A stretch of 12,954 nt of DNA from an uncultured cyanobacterium (lineage in GTDB: Bacteria; Cyanobacteriota; Cyanobacteriia; PCC-6307; Cyanobiaceae): assembly GCA_903831165.1 (NCBI GenBank), contig CAIKWV010000054.1:1-12954 (forward strand). Reading direction: 5' to 3'. This document shows positions 1-7,236 of this stretch, piece by piece. The translations under genes and the position numbers were made by a program. Under the pieces are notes generated by a model. That model ran no database searches. It saw only the letters and a list, made by a program, of their open reading frames with translations, and was not told the DNA's origin. Positions within the stretch are counted from its first letter, which is position 1, and each line of letters begins with the position of its first letter.

Positions 1-709
1 AGTTGACGGCACCCTGGAAAGTGAAACCGGTACCGCTATTGAAAGTTGCCCCACTCACGACTGGCGTGCTGGCAAAGAGATCGGACTTGGACAGCACAAT
101 CAGGGACGATCCCGTAAAGACGCCTGAACCATTAAAATTGTTGGTACCAATATAAACGCCTCTCTCGTCAATCCCCAGAGTCGGATAATCAGCCGAATTA
201 CCGCTAGCCAGCACATTGAGGTTTACCCCCTTCCAGGGACCGAGGGCATTGGCAGTGCTGGAAACGGCGATATTGATCGTGTTGCGGGTTGCGCCGAAAC
301 CGATGACGATCCAACGATTGCTGTAATGGTCAAACAACACACGCTGATCGCCGCCGCTACCGGTCAGATTCGGGTTCACCGCCGACCAGAAACTCCCCAG
401 GTTCTGGCGGTTGACCAGGCTGCCGTTGCTGCGGTCGTAGACGCTGATGCTGCCGTTACTGGTCTCCAGGAATTGGCTCAGGCCAATGGCCCCCATTGTG
501 TCCGGCGGGATGCGCCGCACACCACTGTTCAACGCTGCGTCGGCGTTGATAGTCGTGCCTTGGAAGCTCAGGGCACTCTTCAGACCAGCGGCATGCCCGG
601 CGAGGGGTAAGAACAGTGCGCTCGCCAGAGCGAGGCCCAGCCCGACCAAGGGTGCTCGGCTGCTCGTCTCCGCTCGCCCCATTGCGGCACTGAAAGGGAG
701 CAATCCCAT
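1..709 (-). CDS. Secreted repeat-type protein, N-terminal part (partial at left edge)
   Basis: This minus-strand frame stays open from the start codon to the window edge, so the C-terminus is missing. ATG at 707-709 and ATG at 680-682 are in frame. From the second, a classic Sec signal peptide is seen: a charged start (MGRAETSSR), a hydrophobic core (LVGLGLALASALFLPLA) and a likely cleavage site at GHA-A. The mature part has RIPPDTMGAIG, NGSISVYDRSNG, RVLFDHYSNRWIV and DYPTLGIDERGVYIGTNNF. These resemble large secreted bacterial proteins with the pattern PPDTxGAxG...DPRVxYD...RW...DYPxLGxDxxGxYxxTN, often with a PEP-CTERM tail and probably a beta-propeller-like fold. That family link is from memory. 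The role is unknown, probably at the cell surface. It lies 82 bp downstream of the Rieske gene on the same strand, with no terminator visible between them. No good ribosome binding site is seen, so the exact start is uncertain. Confidence 0.75.
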   Translation of the reverse strand, partial: MGLLPFSAAMGRAETSSRAPLVGLGLALASALFLPLAGHAAGLKSALSFQGTTINADAALNSGVRRIPPDTMGAIGLSQFLETSNGSISVYDRSNGSLVNRQNLGSFWSAVNPNLTGSGGDQRVLFDHYSNRWIVIGFGATRNTINIAVSSTANALGPWKGVNLNVLASGNSADYPTLGIDERGVYIGTNNFNGSGVFTGSSLIVLSKSDLFASTPVVSGATFNSGTGFTFQGAVN

Positions 710-791
710 CGCATCCAACAAAGCGCTTTCATGTTATGGAGGGTACTTCCGCATGCTGCTGGGTAGAGCCGCGTCAACGTTGGGCTTCCCC

Positions 792-1790
792 TCATGCCCT
801 CTCGAGCCCCATCGCACGCAGGCACTGCCTGTAGGCGATGGAGGCCCTATCCGACGGTACATGCCTCTCGGCGCCAGGATCGAGTGGCAGAAACGGGGGA
901 TCATGCCGATCGAGGATGGCCTTATCCTCGGCGAAGATTTGTCGGTTGAAGGCGAGCACCTGTTCCTCCTCGAGATCGTGATCGAAATCGCGGGCCAGGA
1001 GGGTGAAGGAGCGACAGCTCCTAGGCCCGATGGGCTGGGAGGCGTTGAGCAGGCATAACCTCCCCCCGCCAGGGAAAGTCACCGTCAGCCGCGCCGTGTA
1101 GGGCAGCATCACCTCGAAGCGTCGAGACCATAGGAACCCCTGCGGCACCGAGAGTTGCTGGTCTGGCGTGGTGTTAGGCACCGTGCTTCTGTAGTCGTAG
1201 CGAAGGCCGTCAGCCAACACTTCCACGACATAATCAGGGACCTCGGGCCTATCGCGGGCGGCGAAACTTTGGTGATGGATCCAAGCGAAGTGGGCTACAT
1301 CAAGAAAACCCTCCAGTTGGCGCCCAGCGGAGGCTTCGAACGGAGTGGGATCTAGGGCCAAGCAGGTAAAGGCGGTATCCGACGCCTCAGGGAAAGAGGG
1401 CAGCGAGTCCTCGGGGGGGTCCCCGAGGGAGGTCCACAGAAGCCCATAGCGCTCGATGCAGGGATGCGTGCCCAGCCGCAGCGACGCCGGCGGGCACAGT
1501 TCCGGATGTGCCGGGACCGCTACGCAGCGGCCCTGGAGATCAAACCGCCAGCCGTGATAGGCACAAACCAGTTCGTCGCCCTCGACCCAGCCGCAGCGGA
1601 AGGACACGCCCCGGTGGCAGCACCGATCATCCACCGCCTGGATGGAACATCCGGCTCGCCAGAGCACCAGGGACCGATCCAGGAGGGTGACGCCCAGCGG
1701 CTTCTCCCCCAGATCCACACTCCGGGCGACAGGGAACCAGTAGCGGGACAACAGGGCTCGCTCGCCTTCGTCGTAGCCAGAGCAGTGCAT
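792..1790 (-). CDS. Rieske [2Fe-2S] non-haem iron oxygenase (VanA/PaO-like alpha subunit)
   Basis: A 332-residue oxygenase component that would insert oxygen into an organic substrate using electrons from a separate reductase, which is not in the window. The Rieske cluster ligands are C57-x-H59 and C76-x2-H79, with 16 residues between H59 and C76. The mononuclear iron site is E160-x3-D164-x2-H167-x4-H172, and the distal acidic ligand is probably D289 in FAEDKAIL. The length fits single-component-type VanA/pheophorbide-oxygenase-like proteins. The frame extends upstream to an ATG at 1913, but ATG 1788-1790 is preferred. It sits 17 residues before the conserved YWFPVA start of the family fold, and the longer form would overlap the divergent gene. 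It is transcribed away from the LOG-P450-NRPS genes, so a shared role is plausible but unproven. The substrate cannot be predicted. The class is certain; membership of the pathway is inference. Confidence 0.9.
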   Translation of the reverse strand: MHCSGYDEGERALLSRYWFPVARSVDLGEKPLGVTLLDRSLVLWRAGCSIQAVDDRCCHRGVSFRCGWVEGDELVCAYHGWRFDLQGRCVAVPAHPELCPPASLRLGTHPCIERYGLLWTSLGDPPEDSLPSFPEASDTAFTCLALDPTPFEASAGRQLEGFLDVAHFAWIHHQSFAARDRPEVPDYVVEVLADGLRYDYRSTVPNTTPDQQLSVPQGFLWSRRFEVMLPYTARLTVTFPGGGRLCLLNASQPIGPRSCRSFTLLARDFDHDLEEEQVLAFNRQIFAEDKAILDRHDPPFLPLDPGAERHVPSDRASIAYRQCLRAMGLERA

Positions 1791-1808
1791 CGCGTGAGGT
1801 GCAAAAAA

Positions 1809-1839
1809 CGATCGTGAGAAGACCTCGATTCGAGGATCG
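1809..1839. promoter_or_regulatory. Nested inverted repeat between divergent genes (candidate operator)
   Basis: CCTCGATTCGAGG at 1823-1835 is a 13-nt inverted repeat with one central base. It is flanked by an outer pair, CGATC at 1809-1813 and GATCG at 1835-1839. It sits between the Rieske start (1790) and the likely LOG start (1886), where both promoters should lie. A dyad here fits a regulator-binding site controlling both directions. I recognise no known regulator motif and no clear -10/-35 pair. If the LOG protein really starts at the GTG at 1799, the repeat would be coding. Confidence 0.35.
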
Positions 1840-1885
1840 GCCCGACAGCAGCCCAGGTGTAGCATTCCCCCGTAGCCCGAAGACG

Positions 1886-2866
1886 TTGTCGACAGAACTG
1901 TCTTGCGATGCAATCGGCAACCGGAAGGATTCCAATCTGGACGAGCAGCGGGAAGCTCTGCTGCTGAGCATGATCAGCAGTGCCTCGGCCCTTGCACGCA
2001 GTTGTACGTCCCTAGACGATCTGCGGATGATGAGCGACACGCTGCAGGACATGTCCTTGGCGGCAGAAACCTTCTCGAGTTACTCTAATCGGCCTAAATG
2101 CACCTTCTTCGGTGGCGTGCGAGTCGTAGCCGAAGATGAGAACTTCCAACTGGCCAGAGCTCTCGCCGCCGAACTGGTGCGCCGCGGCTTCATGGTGATC
2201 ACCGGCGGCGGTGGCGGTATCATGGCAGCCGCCCAGCAGGGGGCTGGAGCTGCCAACAGTTTCGGTCTGCGCATTGACCTACCATTCGAAAACCATACGA
2301 ATGAAACGATCCGGGGTGACTCCAAGCTAATCAACTACAAGTACTTTTTTGCTCGGAAGATTGGCCTAGCCAAGGAAACCAACGCTTTCATTGTCTTCCC
2401 TGGGGGCTTCGGGACGCTCGACGAAACCTATGAGGTGCTCACCCTGATGCAGTCGGGAAAGTCGCCGATCGTTCCGCTGGTACTGATGGACCACCCTGGC
2501 GGCAACTACTGGCAGAAGTGGGAACGATTCGTGGTCAGCGATCTGCTCGAAAACGGCTTCATCACGGAATCGGATCTGCAGCTCTTCACCACAGCCAATG
2601 CAGTAGATACAGCGGCGGATCATATCGCCGATTTCCACCGGACTGTGGCCTCCTGTCGCCGCCGCGGCTCCAGTATCCACGTAACCCTTCGGCAGCCACT
2701 GTCCGAGCGTCTCCTCGCGACCCTCAACCGGGATCTCGGCCATCTGCTAGACGACGGCGGCCTGGAATCCGAGAGTGAACCCCTGCCTCAACTAATCTTC
2801 ACCCCGAAGCAGCAGCCCAGCGTCTCATGGCGACAGTTACTGGACGCCATAATCCGCACAGCCTGA
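1886..2866 (+). CDS. LOG-family (TIGR00730, lysine-decarboxylase-like) phosphoribohydrolase
   Basis: Rossmann-type protein of the LOG family, whose characterised members cleave the N-glycosidic bond of (cytokinin) nucleoside 5'-monophosphates to free base and ribose 5-phosphate. Visible hallmarks are FFGGVRV at the first strand, the glycine-rich TGGGGGIMAAAQQGA, DSKLINYKYFFARK, and the diagnostic PGGFGTLDETYEVLTLMQ (PGGxGTxxE). The protein has the long C-terminal extension seen in roughly 350-residue cyanobacterial members, ending in LPQLIFTPKQ and LLDAII. The start is uncertain: GTG 1799, TTG 1886 and ATG 1970 are in frame. TTG 1886 gives an N-terminus of the expected length and leaves room for a divergent promoter, but none has a good ribosome binding site. 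About 200 bp separate it from the P450 on the same strand. It may be a housekeeping gene or supply a nucleobase to the neighbouring pathway; the sequence does not decide. Confidence 0.85.
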   Translation: MSTELSCDAIGNRKDSNLDEQREALLLSMISSASALARSCTSLDDLRMMSDTLQDMSLAAETFSSYSNRPKCTFFGGVRVVAEDENFQLARALAAELVRRGFMVITGGGGGIMAAAQQGAGAANSFGLRIDLPFENHTNETIRGDSKLINYKYFFARKIGLAKETNAFIVFPGGFGTLDETYEVLTLMQSGKSPIVPLVLMDHPGGNYWQKWERFVVSDLLENGFITESDLQLFTTANAVDTAADHIADFHRTVASCRRRGSSIHVTLRQPLSERLLATLNRDLGHLLDDGGLESESEPLPQLIFTPKQQPSVSWRQLLDAIIRTA

Positions 2867-3062
2867 GCCCGCAGGGAGTGTCGCCGATCCAGTGCCATCC
2901 CTTAATGCAGCAGCGGTCTCTCACAAGGCCACCATGAAACATCACTCAGCACCCAGCTTCAAGCCCAGAGCTTCGGTTGGCACGCCGTGGCCTACGCGCC
3001 AAGTCATCATCAAGCATGTTATAAACAGCTTACTGGGGGCAGGTGTTGTTACACTCAGTCCC

Positions 3063-4388
3063 ATGGGTGAAATGAAAGTGAGTCAATCAAGCACGCCAAG
3101 GTTTTCTTATACGCGGCTCAAGGCCGCATGCCTGCGGCGGCGCCCGCCCCCGGGAGATGCTGGAAATATTGAGGAGCTGGAAAGGGAAGATCGTTATTAC
3201 CTGCTGCACCAGGCGACTCAACTGGGTCCCGTGTTCAGTGGCCAGGGCACAGAGCGATCCTGGGTCTGCATCATCGGCCTGGCCCGCTGCCGCCGGTTCC
3301 TACAGGCCCATACGAAAAACCTGCACGGGTATATGCATGACCTGGAGCCCATGGTACCCGGTGGGGCGCTGCGCAGGATGGAGGGGGAAATCCATCGCAA
3401 ATACCGCAAGGCGCTGCTTTCAGGCATCGAGTTCGATACACTTTTCCTTGAAGATCAGGCCCTACACGACATCGTTTCAGAAGCGCTGGCCAGGTACGAG
3501 GGCTCTACTGGTCAGGAGCACGATTCCGCCCATTCCTATATCGACACCCTGAACGAAATCGCCACCGCCAGTCTTATCAGGGTCTTCTTCGGCGTCGGCA
3601 CTGGCCAGCCGCTGTTCAAAACCTTGCTGCGCGGTTACAAGAAGCTCGGCCCGTTTGGCCTGGTATGGAATATTGGAACGCAACAGACCATTGCCTTTGC
3701 CGAGATTCGCAAGGCCCTTCTCGATTTCATGAATGACAGCGACGACAAAGAGAAGAGACACTTTGACAACTCAATCGCCGGCAAGCTCGCCGCGAACCAC
3801 GTGCTGGACGACACTCTGCTGGGCAACCTGATCTACATGGTGGAGATGGGGCGCTACGACCTCGCCGGACTGCTGCGCTGGCTCAGCCGTTATGGGGCCG
3901 CCCACCCTCACCACCTCGATCGCCTAGCCAGTGAAAGTAACGAACAGGCAAAGAGACAGGACTCCTTTGCATACGCCTTTGTGCTTGAAACCCTGCGCAC
4001 GGACAAGAGTGAGCGATTGACCCGTATCGTTGAACGCGACTTGCTGTTTGAGGGCTACCTGATTCCCAGGGACACCTATGTCCGCCTGTGCCTGTGGGAG
4101 GCCCATCATGAGCCTGCAACATTTGTAAAGCCATTTGAATTCAATCCGGAGCGGTTCATGCGTGAGAGCTACGGACGGGATCAGTTTGCGCCTTTCGGGC
4201 TGGATCACCATATCTGCCCCCTTGCGGATATCTCGATCCGTCTGTGCGTTGTATTTTTGTGGCAGATGGCTACCCGCTACCGGTTGCAAGGCGTGGCAGA
4301 CGGCCTTGCTGTGCGCGGGGCTTATCACTGGGAACCTGCCCTTGACTTCAGCGTGGTGCTGCAGAGAAGGAGTGATACATCAGCATGA
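3063..4388 (+). CDS. Cytochrome P450, atypical haem loop and I-helix
   Basis: About 441 residues from ATG 3063. An ATG at 3072 is also possible, and the frame is open up to 2892, but that extension looks non-conserved and the P450 fold begins near PPPGDAG. The K-helix ExxR is E309-T-L-R312, followed by the meander FEFNPERFMRES. The haem-ligand loop is FAPFGLDHHICPLADIS, with thiolate Cys385 (codon 4215-4217). Two oddities stand out. Both conserved loop glycines are replaced (FGxG has D, CxG has L). The I-helix reads MGRYDLAG, with D266 present but Leu267 in place of the usual proton-relay threonine. P450s are often paired with adenylation-carrier proteins to hydroxylate a carrier-bound amino acid (NovI with NovH, NikQ with NikP1). 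The stop codon overlaps the next gene's start, so co-translation with the NRPS-like gene is likely. A redox partner is not present. Its substrate is unknown. Confidence 0.88.
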   Translation: MGEMKVSQSSTPRFSYTRLKAACLRRRPPPGDAGNIEELEREDRYYLLHQATQLGPVFSGQGTERSWVCIIGLARCRRFLQAHTKNLHGYMHDLEPMVPGGALRRMEGEIHRKYRKALLSGIEFDTLFLEDQALHDIVSEALARYEGSTGQEHDSAHSYIDTLNEIATASLIRVFFGVGTGQPLFKTLLRGYKKLGPFGLVWNIGTQQTIAFAEIRKALLDFMNDSDDKEKRHFDNSIAGKLAANHVLDDTLLGNLIYMVEMGRYDLAGLLRWLSRYGAAHPHHLDRLASESNEQAKRQDSFAYAFVLETLRTDKSERLTRIVERDLLFEGYLIPRDTYVRLCLWEAHHEPATFVKPFEFNPERFMRESYGRDQFAPFGLDHHICPLADISIRLCVVFLWQMATRYRLQGVADGLAVRGAYHWEPALDFSVVLQRRSDTSA

Positions 4389-4390
4389 TG
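4367..4390 (+). promoter_or_regulatory. Shine-Dalgarno and ATGA stop-start overlap coupling P450 to NRPS
   Basis: AAGGAG at 4367-4372 lies 12 nt before ATG 4385. That ATG overlaps the P450 stop TGA (4386-4388) as ATGA. This implies translational coupling and fixes the NRPS start at one of two adjacent ATG codons (4385 or 4388). It is the clearest ribosome binding site in the window. Confidence 0.75.
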
Positions 4391-7009
4391 AACAGCGAGA
4401 CCGTACTTTCGCTTGTTTATCGGCAGATCCGTAACTGCGGCGACCGCATTGCAGTGATTGCCGAGGATGAGACGGTGACCTACCGGGAACTGTGGGCAAG
4501 GGCCCTGGCGGTCGCTAACTACCTATCGCCGCTGGTTACACAGGGGCAGGTGATCGGTGTTCTCACCACCCGCTCGGTGGACATGCTCGCCGCGATACTT
4601 GGGATCTGGCAGGCGGGTTGCGCCTACCTGCCGCTGGATGCCAACGACCCGCCCGACCGTTATCTCCGAATACTGGAGATCGCCGGGTGCGGGATCGTTC
4701 TCACGCATCCCGAATTGATGGGAAGCCCGGGAGGCTTGGGTTCGAAATATGCGCGGCGTACCGTGCCTGACTTCGTCGACCTGCGCCGCCTGTTGACCTT
4801 CGGCACCATTGTGAACACCATGCCGTTGCAGCTGGCAGGTGACCACTTGGCCTACGTGATGTTCACCTCCGGCAGCAGTGGCACGCCCAAGGGTGTGGAA
4901 GTGGAGCACCATTCCCTAGTCAGCTTTCTTTGCGCCATCCGCGAACTGATCGGGTTTAGCGAGTCGGATTGTTTCCTCGCCGTCACGACCATAGGCTTTG
5001 ACATTTCCATCGCTGAACTTTTTATCCCGCTGATCACCGGTGGCACGGTTTTGTTGCGCGATCAAGACCTGTTGCAGTCGCCAGAGCGTCTGGCCACCAC
5101 GATGCGGGAGCACAAGGTAACCGTTTTCCAGGCGGTGGCGACAATCTGGTCTCTGCTAGTCGCAGAACATACTCAGTTGCCAAAGCTGCGGGTCGCGATG
5201 ACCACGGGTGAGGCCATCAGCAATGAGTTGGCTTCACAGATTATTCCGCTGGCGGAAGAGGTCTGGAACATGTATGGCCCGACCGAGGCCACGGTTTACG
5301 CCACTGCCTGTCGACTCACCCCAGATCTCCTAGGCGAAGGTTATGAACCGGGCCTGTCGGCCCCCATTGGGCGCCCGCTAAACAACGCGCACTGTGTGAT
5401 CCTGGATCCAGAGGGCCAACCGGTTGCACAGGATGAGATCGGCGAGTTATTGATCGCCGGCGCAGCGGTAGCTCGCGGCTACCGCCATGACCCAGAATTG
5501 AATGCCCGCGCGTTCGTTCAACTCGCCGGGGTGGGCAGAGCTTACCGAACCGGTGATATCGCCGCGTGGCGCAATGATGGAGAACTGCTGTACTTTGGGC
5601 GGATTGATGACCAGTTTAAAGTCAGGGGCCTGAGGGTCGAGCCCGGGGAGGTCCGCGCGGCATTGCTGGCACACCCTGATGTGTTTGAGGCCGCGGTAAC
5701 CTGGTTCACCAAATCAAACAATACCCGGGCTGTCGTAGCCGTCGTGGTGGCCGCAAGAGGGTCCAACGCCGATCGGGAAGAGTTGCAGGCCTGGCTAAGC
5801 TCGCGCCTGCGGCCCCAGATGATTCCCGAGCATCTGCAGTTCCTTCCAGAGTTGCCGCGTTTGCCGAACAACAAGATCGACTACGGGCGGATCCGCCAGG
5901 AAGCGTTGATATCGAGAGCAGTAGCGCAGCAGGCAGTACTCCCGCGCGAACCCACCCCAACAGAGGCTAAGTTGATAACGATCTGGCAGGACACCCTGGA
6001 GATCTCACCAGTATCTAACAGCGATCACTTCCTCGGTATTGGTGGTGATTCACTGGGTGCCATGCGCGTGCTGGCGCGAGTTGAACGCGATTTCGGCGTT
6101 TCGGTTTCAATCGGCAAATTTTTTGAGCATCTTCAGCTCGAACAGCTGGCAAGACTTATAGATAGCGAGGGCACGCAATCCTCCTTGCCCAATTTCATCT
6201 TTCCCCTGCACCAGGAGGCCAATGAACGCCCTCTGTATTTCAGCGATGCCGACTTGAGGATGGCAAGCCGGGGGCGCTGGACGATTCCGTGCCCGCTCTA
6301 CGGCATAGTGCACTGGGCGCAGGAGTCCCAGTTCCTCAATGCCCGGTCCGTAGCCGATCTGGCTCGAACCCACGTGGTGGCTATTCGCCAGCTTCAGGCC
6401 TTCGGACCCTACCGCCTTGGTGGGCAGGGGTTCGGAGGCATTGTGGCACTGGAGATTGCCCGCCAACTGGAGTCTCAGGGAGAGCAGGTGGAGTTTCTGT
6501 TTCTGCTCAATCCTAAGAAGCCTGGGACTGTCGATCCCGACAACAAGCTGCCCGCAGAGCCGACGCCGCCCTCGCTGTTACGGAAGCTGGGAAACTGGCT
6601 TCGGCGTAGCCGCCTCTACAACTGGATCAATTACCAACTGCACCATATCGGTCGAGCGAGAAACGACAACCCCGCTGCCGCCAGCGCGCTGCCCCGCAGT
6701 CACTGGACCGCTTTCTGGGGCAAAGAGAGAAGGTTGCGCACAACCTATGTGGCAAGGCCCTGCTCCGCGGCGGTGCTCGCCTTCTTCACCGAGCCCGGTT
6801 CGGCCTATCAGGCATGGTCCCGTTTGCTGAGACAAGGCGGGCGCTGTCAACTTCTGCCAGCTGGTGAAGATGACATCTACAGCGATACCTGCAGGGCACT
6901 CTGGATCAGGGCTCTGCAGGAGAAGCTGGCACTTTGCCGGAGCTTCCAATCAACAGGTGCCATGAACGATTTGTACACCCGTCAAGCGGCTGTCTCTGAC
7001 AACAAGTAA
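4385..7009 (+). CDS. Single-module NRPS-like protein: adenylation, carrier, degenerate thioesterase
   Basis: An 874-residue A-T-TE protein without a condensation domain. Adenylation motifs are complete: VTYREL, QAGCAYLPLD, LAYVMFTSGSSGTPKGV, FDIS (D206), NMYGPTEA, GELLIAGAAVARGY, YRTGD, GRIDDQFKVRG, PQMIP and NNKID (K497). D206 aligns with GrsA D235, so an alpha-amino acid substrate is likely. My hand-aligned pocket residues are D206, I207, A210, Q249, M272, T274, M296, V304, Y305 and K497, which match no code I know. The carrier domain has FLGIGGDSLGAM, with S556 as the phosphopantetheine site. The thioesterase-like domain (about 610-860) aligns along its length, but GGYSFGG is GGQGFGG (G682 for Ser), LFD is LLN (N709), and the GDH histidine is D829. 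The adenylation and carrier steps should work, while hydrolytic release should not. It is translationally coupled to the P450, which suggests oxidation of the tethered aminoacyl group. The product is unknown. Confidence 0.92.
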   Translation: MMNSETVLSLVYRQIRNCGDRIAVIAEDETVTYRELWARALAVANYLSPLVTQGQVIGVLTTRSVDMLAAILGIWQAGCAYLPLDANDPPDRYLRILEIAGCGIVLTHPELMGSPGGLGSKYARRTVPDFVDLRRLLTFGTIVNTMPLQLAGDHLAYVMFTSGSSGTPKGVEVEHHSLVSFLCAIRELIGFSESDCFLAVTTIGFDISIAELFIPLITGGTVLLRDQDLLQSPERLATTMREHKVTVFQAVATIWSLLVAEHTQLPKLRVAMTTGEAISNELASQIIPLAEEVWNMYGPTEATVYATACRLTPDLLGEGYEPGLSAPIGRPLNNAHCVILDPEGQPVAQDEIGELLIAGAAVARGYRHDPELNARAFVQLAGVGRAYRTGDIAAWRNDGELLYFGRIDDQFKVRGLRVEPGEVRAALLAHPDVFEAAVTWFTKSNNTRAVVAVVVAARGSNADREELQAWLSSRLRPQMIPEHLQFLPELPRLPNNKIDYGRIRQEALISRAVAQQAVLPREPTPTEAKLITIWQDTLEISPVSNSDHFLGIGGDSLGAMRVLARVERDFGVSVSIGKFFEHLQLEQLARLIDSEGTQSSLPNFIFPLHQEANERPLYFSDADLRMASRGRWTIPCPLYGIVHWAQESQFLNARSVADLARTHVVAIRQLQAFGPYRLGGQGFGGIVALEIARQLESQGEQVEFLFLLNPKKPGTVDPDNKLPAEPTPPSLLRKLGNWLRRSRLYNWINYQLHHIGRARNDNPAAASALPRSHWTAFWGKERRLRTTYVARPCSAAVLAFFTEPGSAYQAWSRLLRQGGRCQLLPAGEDDIYSDTCRALWIRALQEKLALCRSFQSTGAMNDLYTRQAAVSDNK

Positions 7010-7086
7010 GTCCATACTCCGGAACTGAATACAGGGTACCCATGAAATATCAGCAACCCCCTTGAGTGAGGCATGTTCGGAGTAAA

Positions 7087-7236
7087 ATGAGCCTGTCAAC
7101 TGGCAGGATGATTTCGCTTCGGCAGCTATTTGGCCTCAGCGATGAAGACCTTGAATTCAAGGTGAATGGCATTCGCTCCATTGGGGAATATTTAGGTCTT
7201 GGCGTGATGAACAGGTTTCCTGCTACACCCATCTAG
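7087..7236 (+). mobile_element. Remnant of IS5-family transposase (N-terminal fragment)
   Basis: A 49-codon frame, ATG 7087 to TAG 7236, encodes LRQLFGLSDEDLEFKV followed by YLGLGVMNRFPATPI. This matches the N-terminal region of IS5-family DDE transposases as I remember it (LxxLYxLSDExLEYQVxDRxSFxRFLGL, then PDATTI). The downstream DDE catalytic part is absent, and I could not find it in other frames up to 7551. No clear terminal inverted repeats or target duplications are visible. It lies between the end of the NRPS-like gene and hisC, so it may be a scar of the event that brought in the accessory genes. A short non-transposase gene remains possible. Confidence 0.55.

Noticed and set aside
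447..1058. Plus-strand open frame of 203 codons
   Set aside because: Antisense to the signal peptide region of the secreted protein and to the end of the Rieske gene; composition is not protein-like.
1799..1885. LOG protein starting at GTG 1799
   Set aside because: It would leave only 8 bp to the divergent Rieske start and no room for promoters; the extra residues do not look conserved.
3005..3062. Promoter for the P450-NRPS pair around the TATAAA near 3020
   Set aside because: No matching -35 element at the right distance; a single A/T-rich hexamer is not sufficient.
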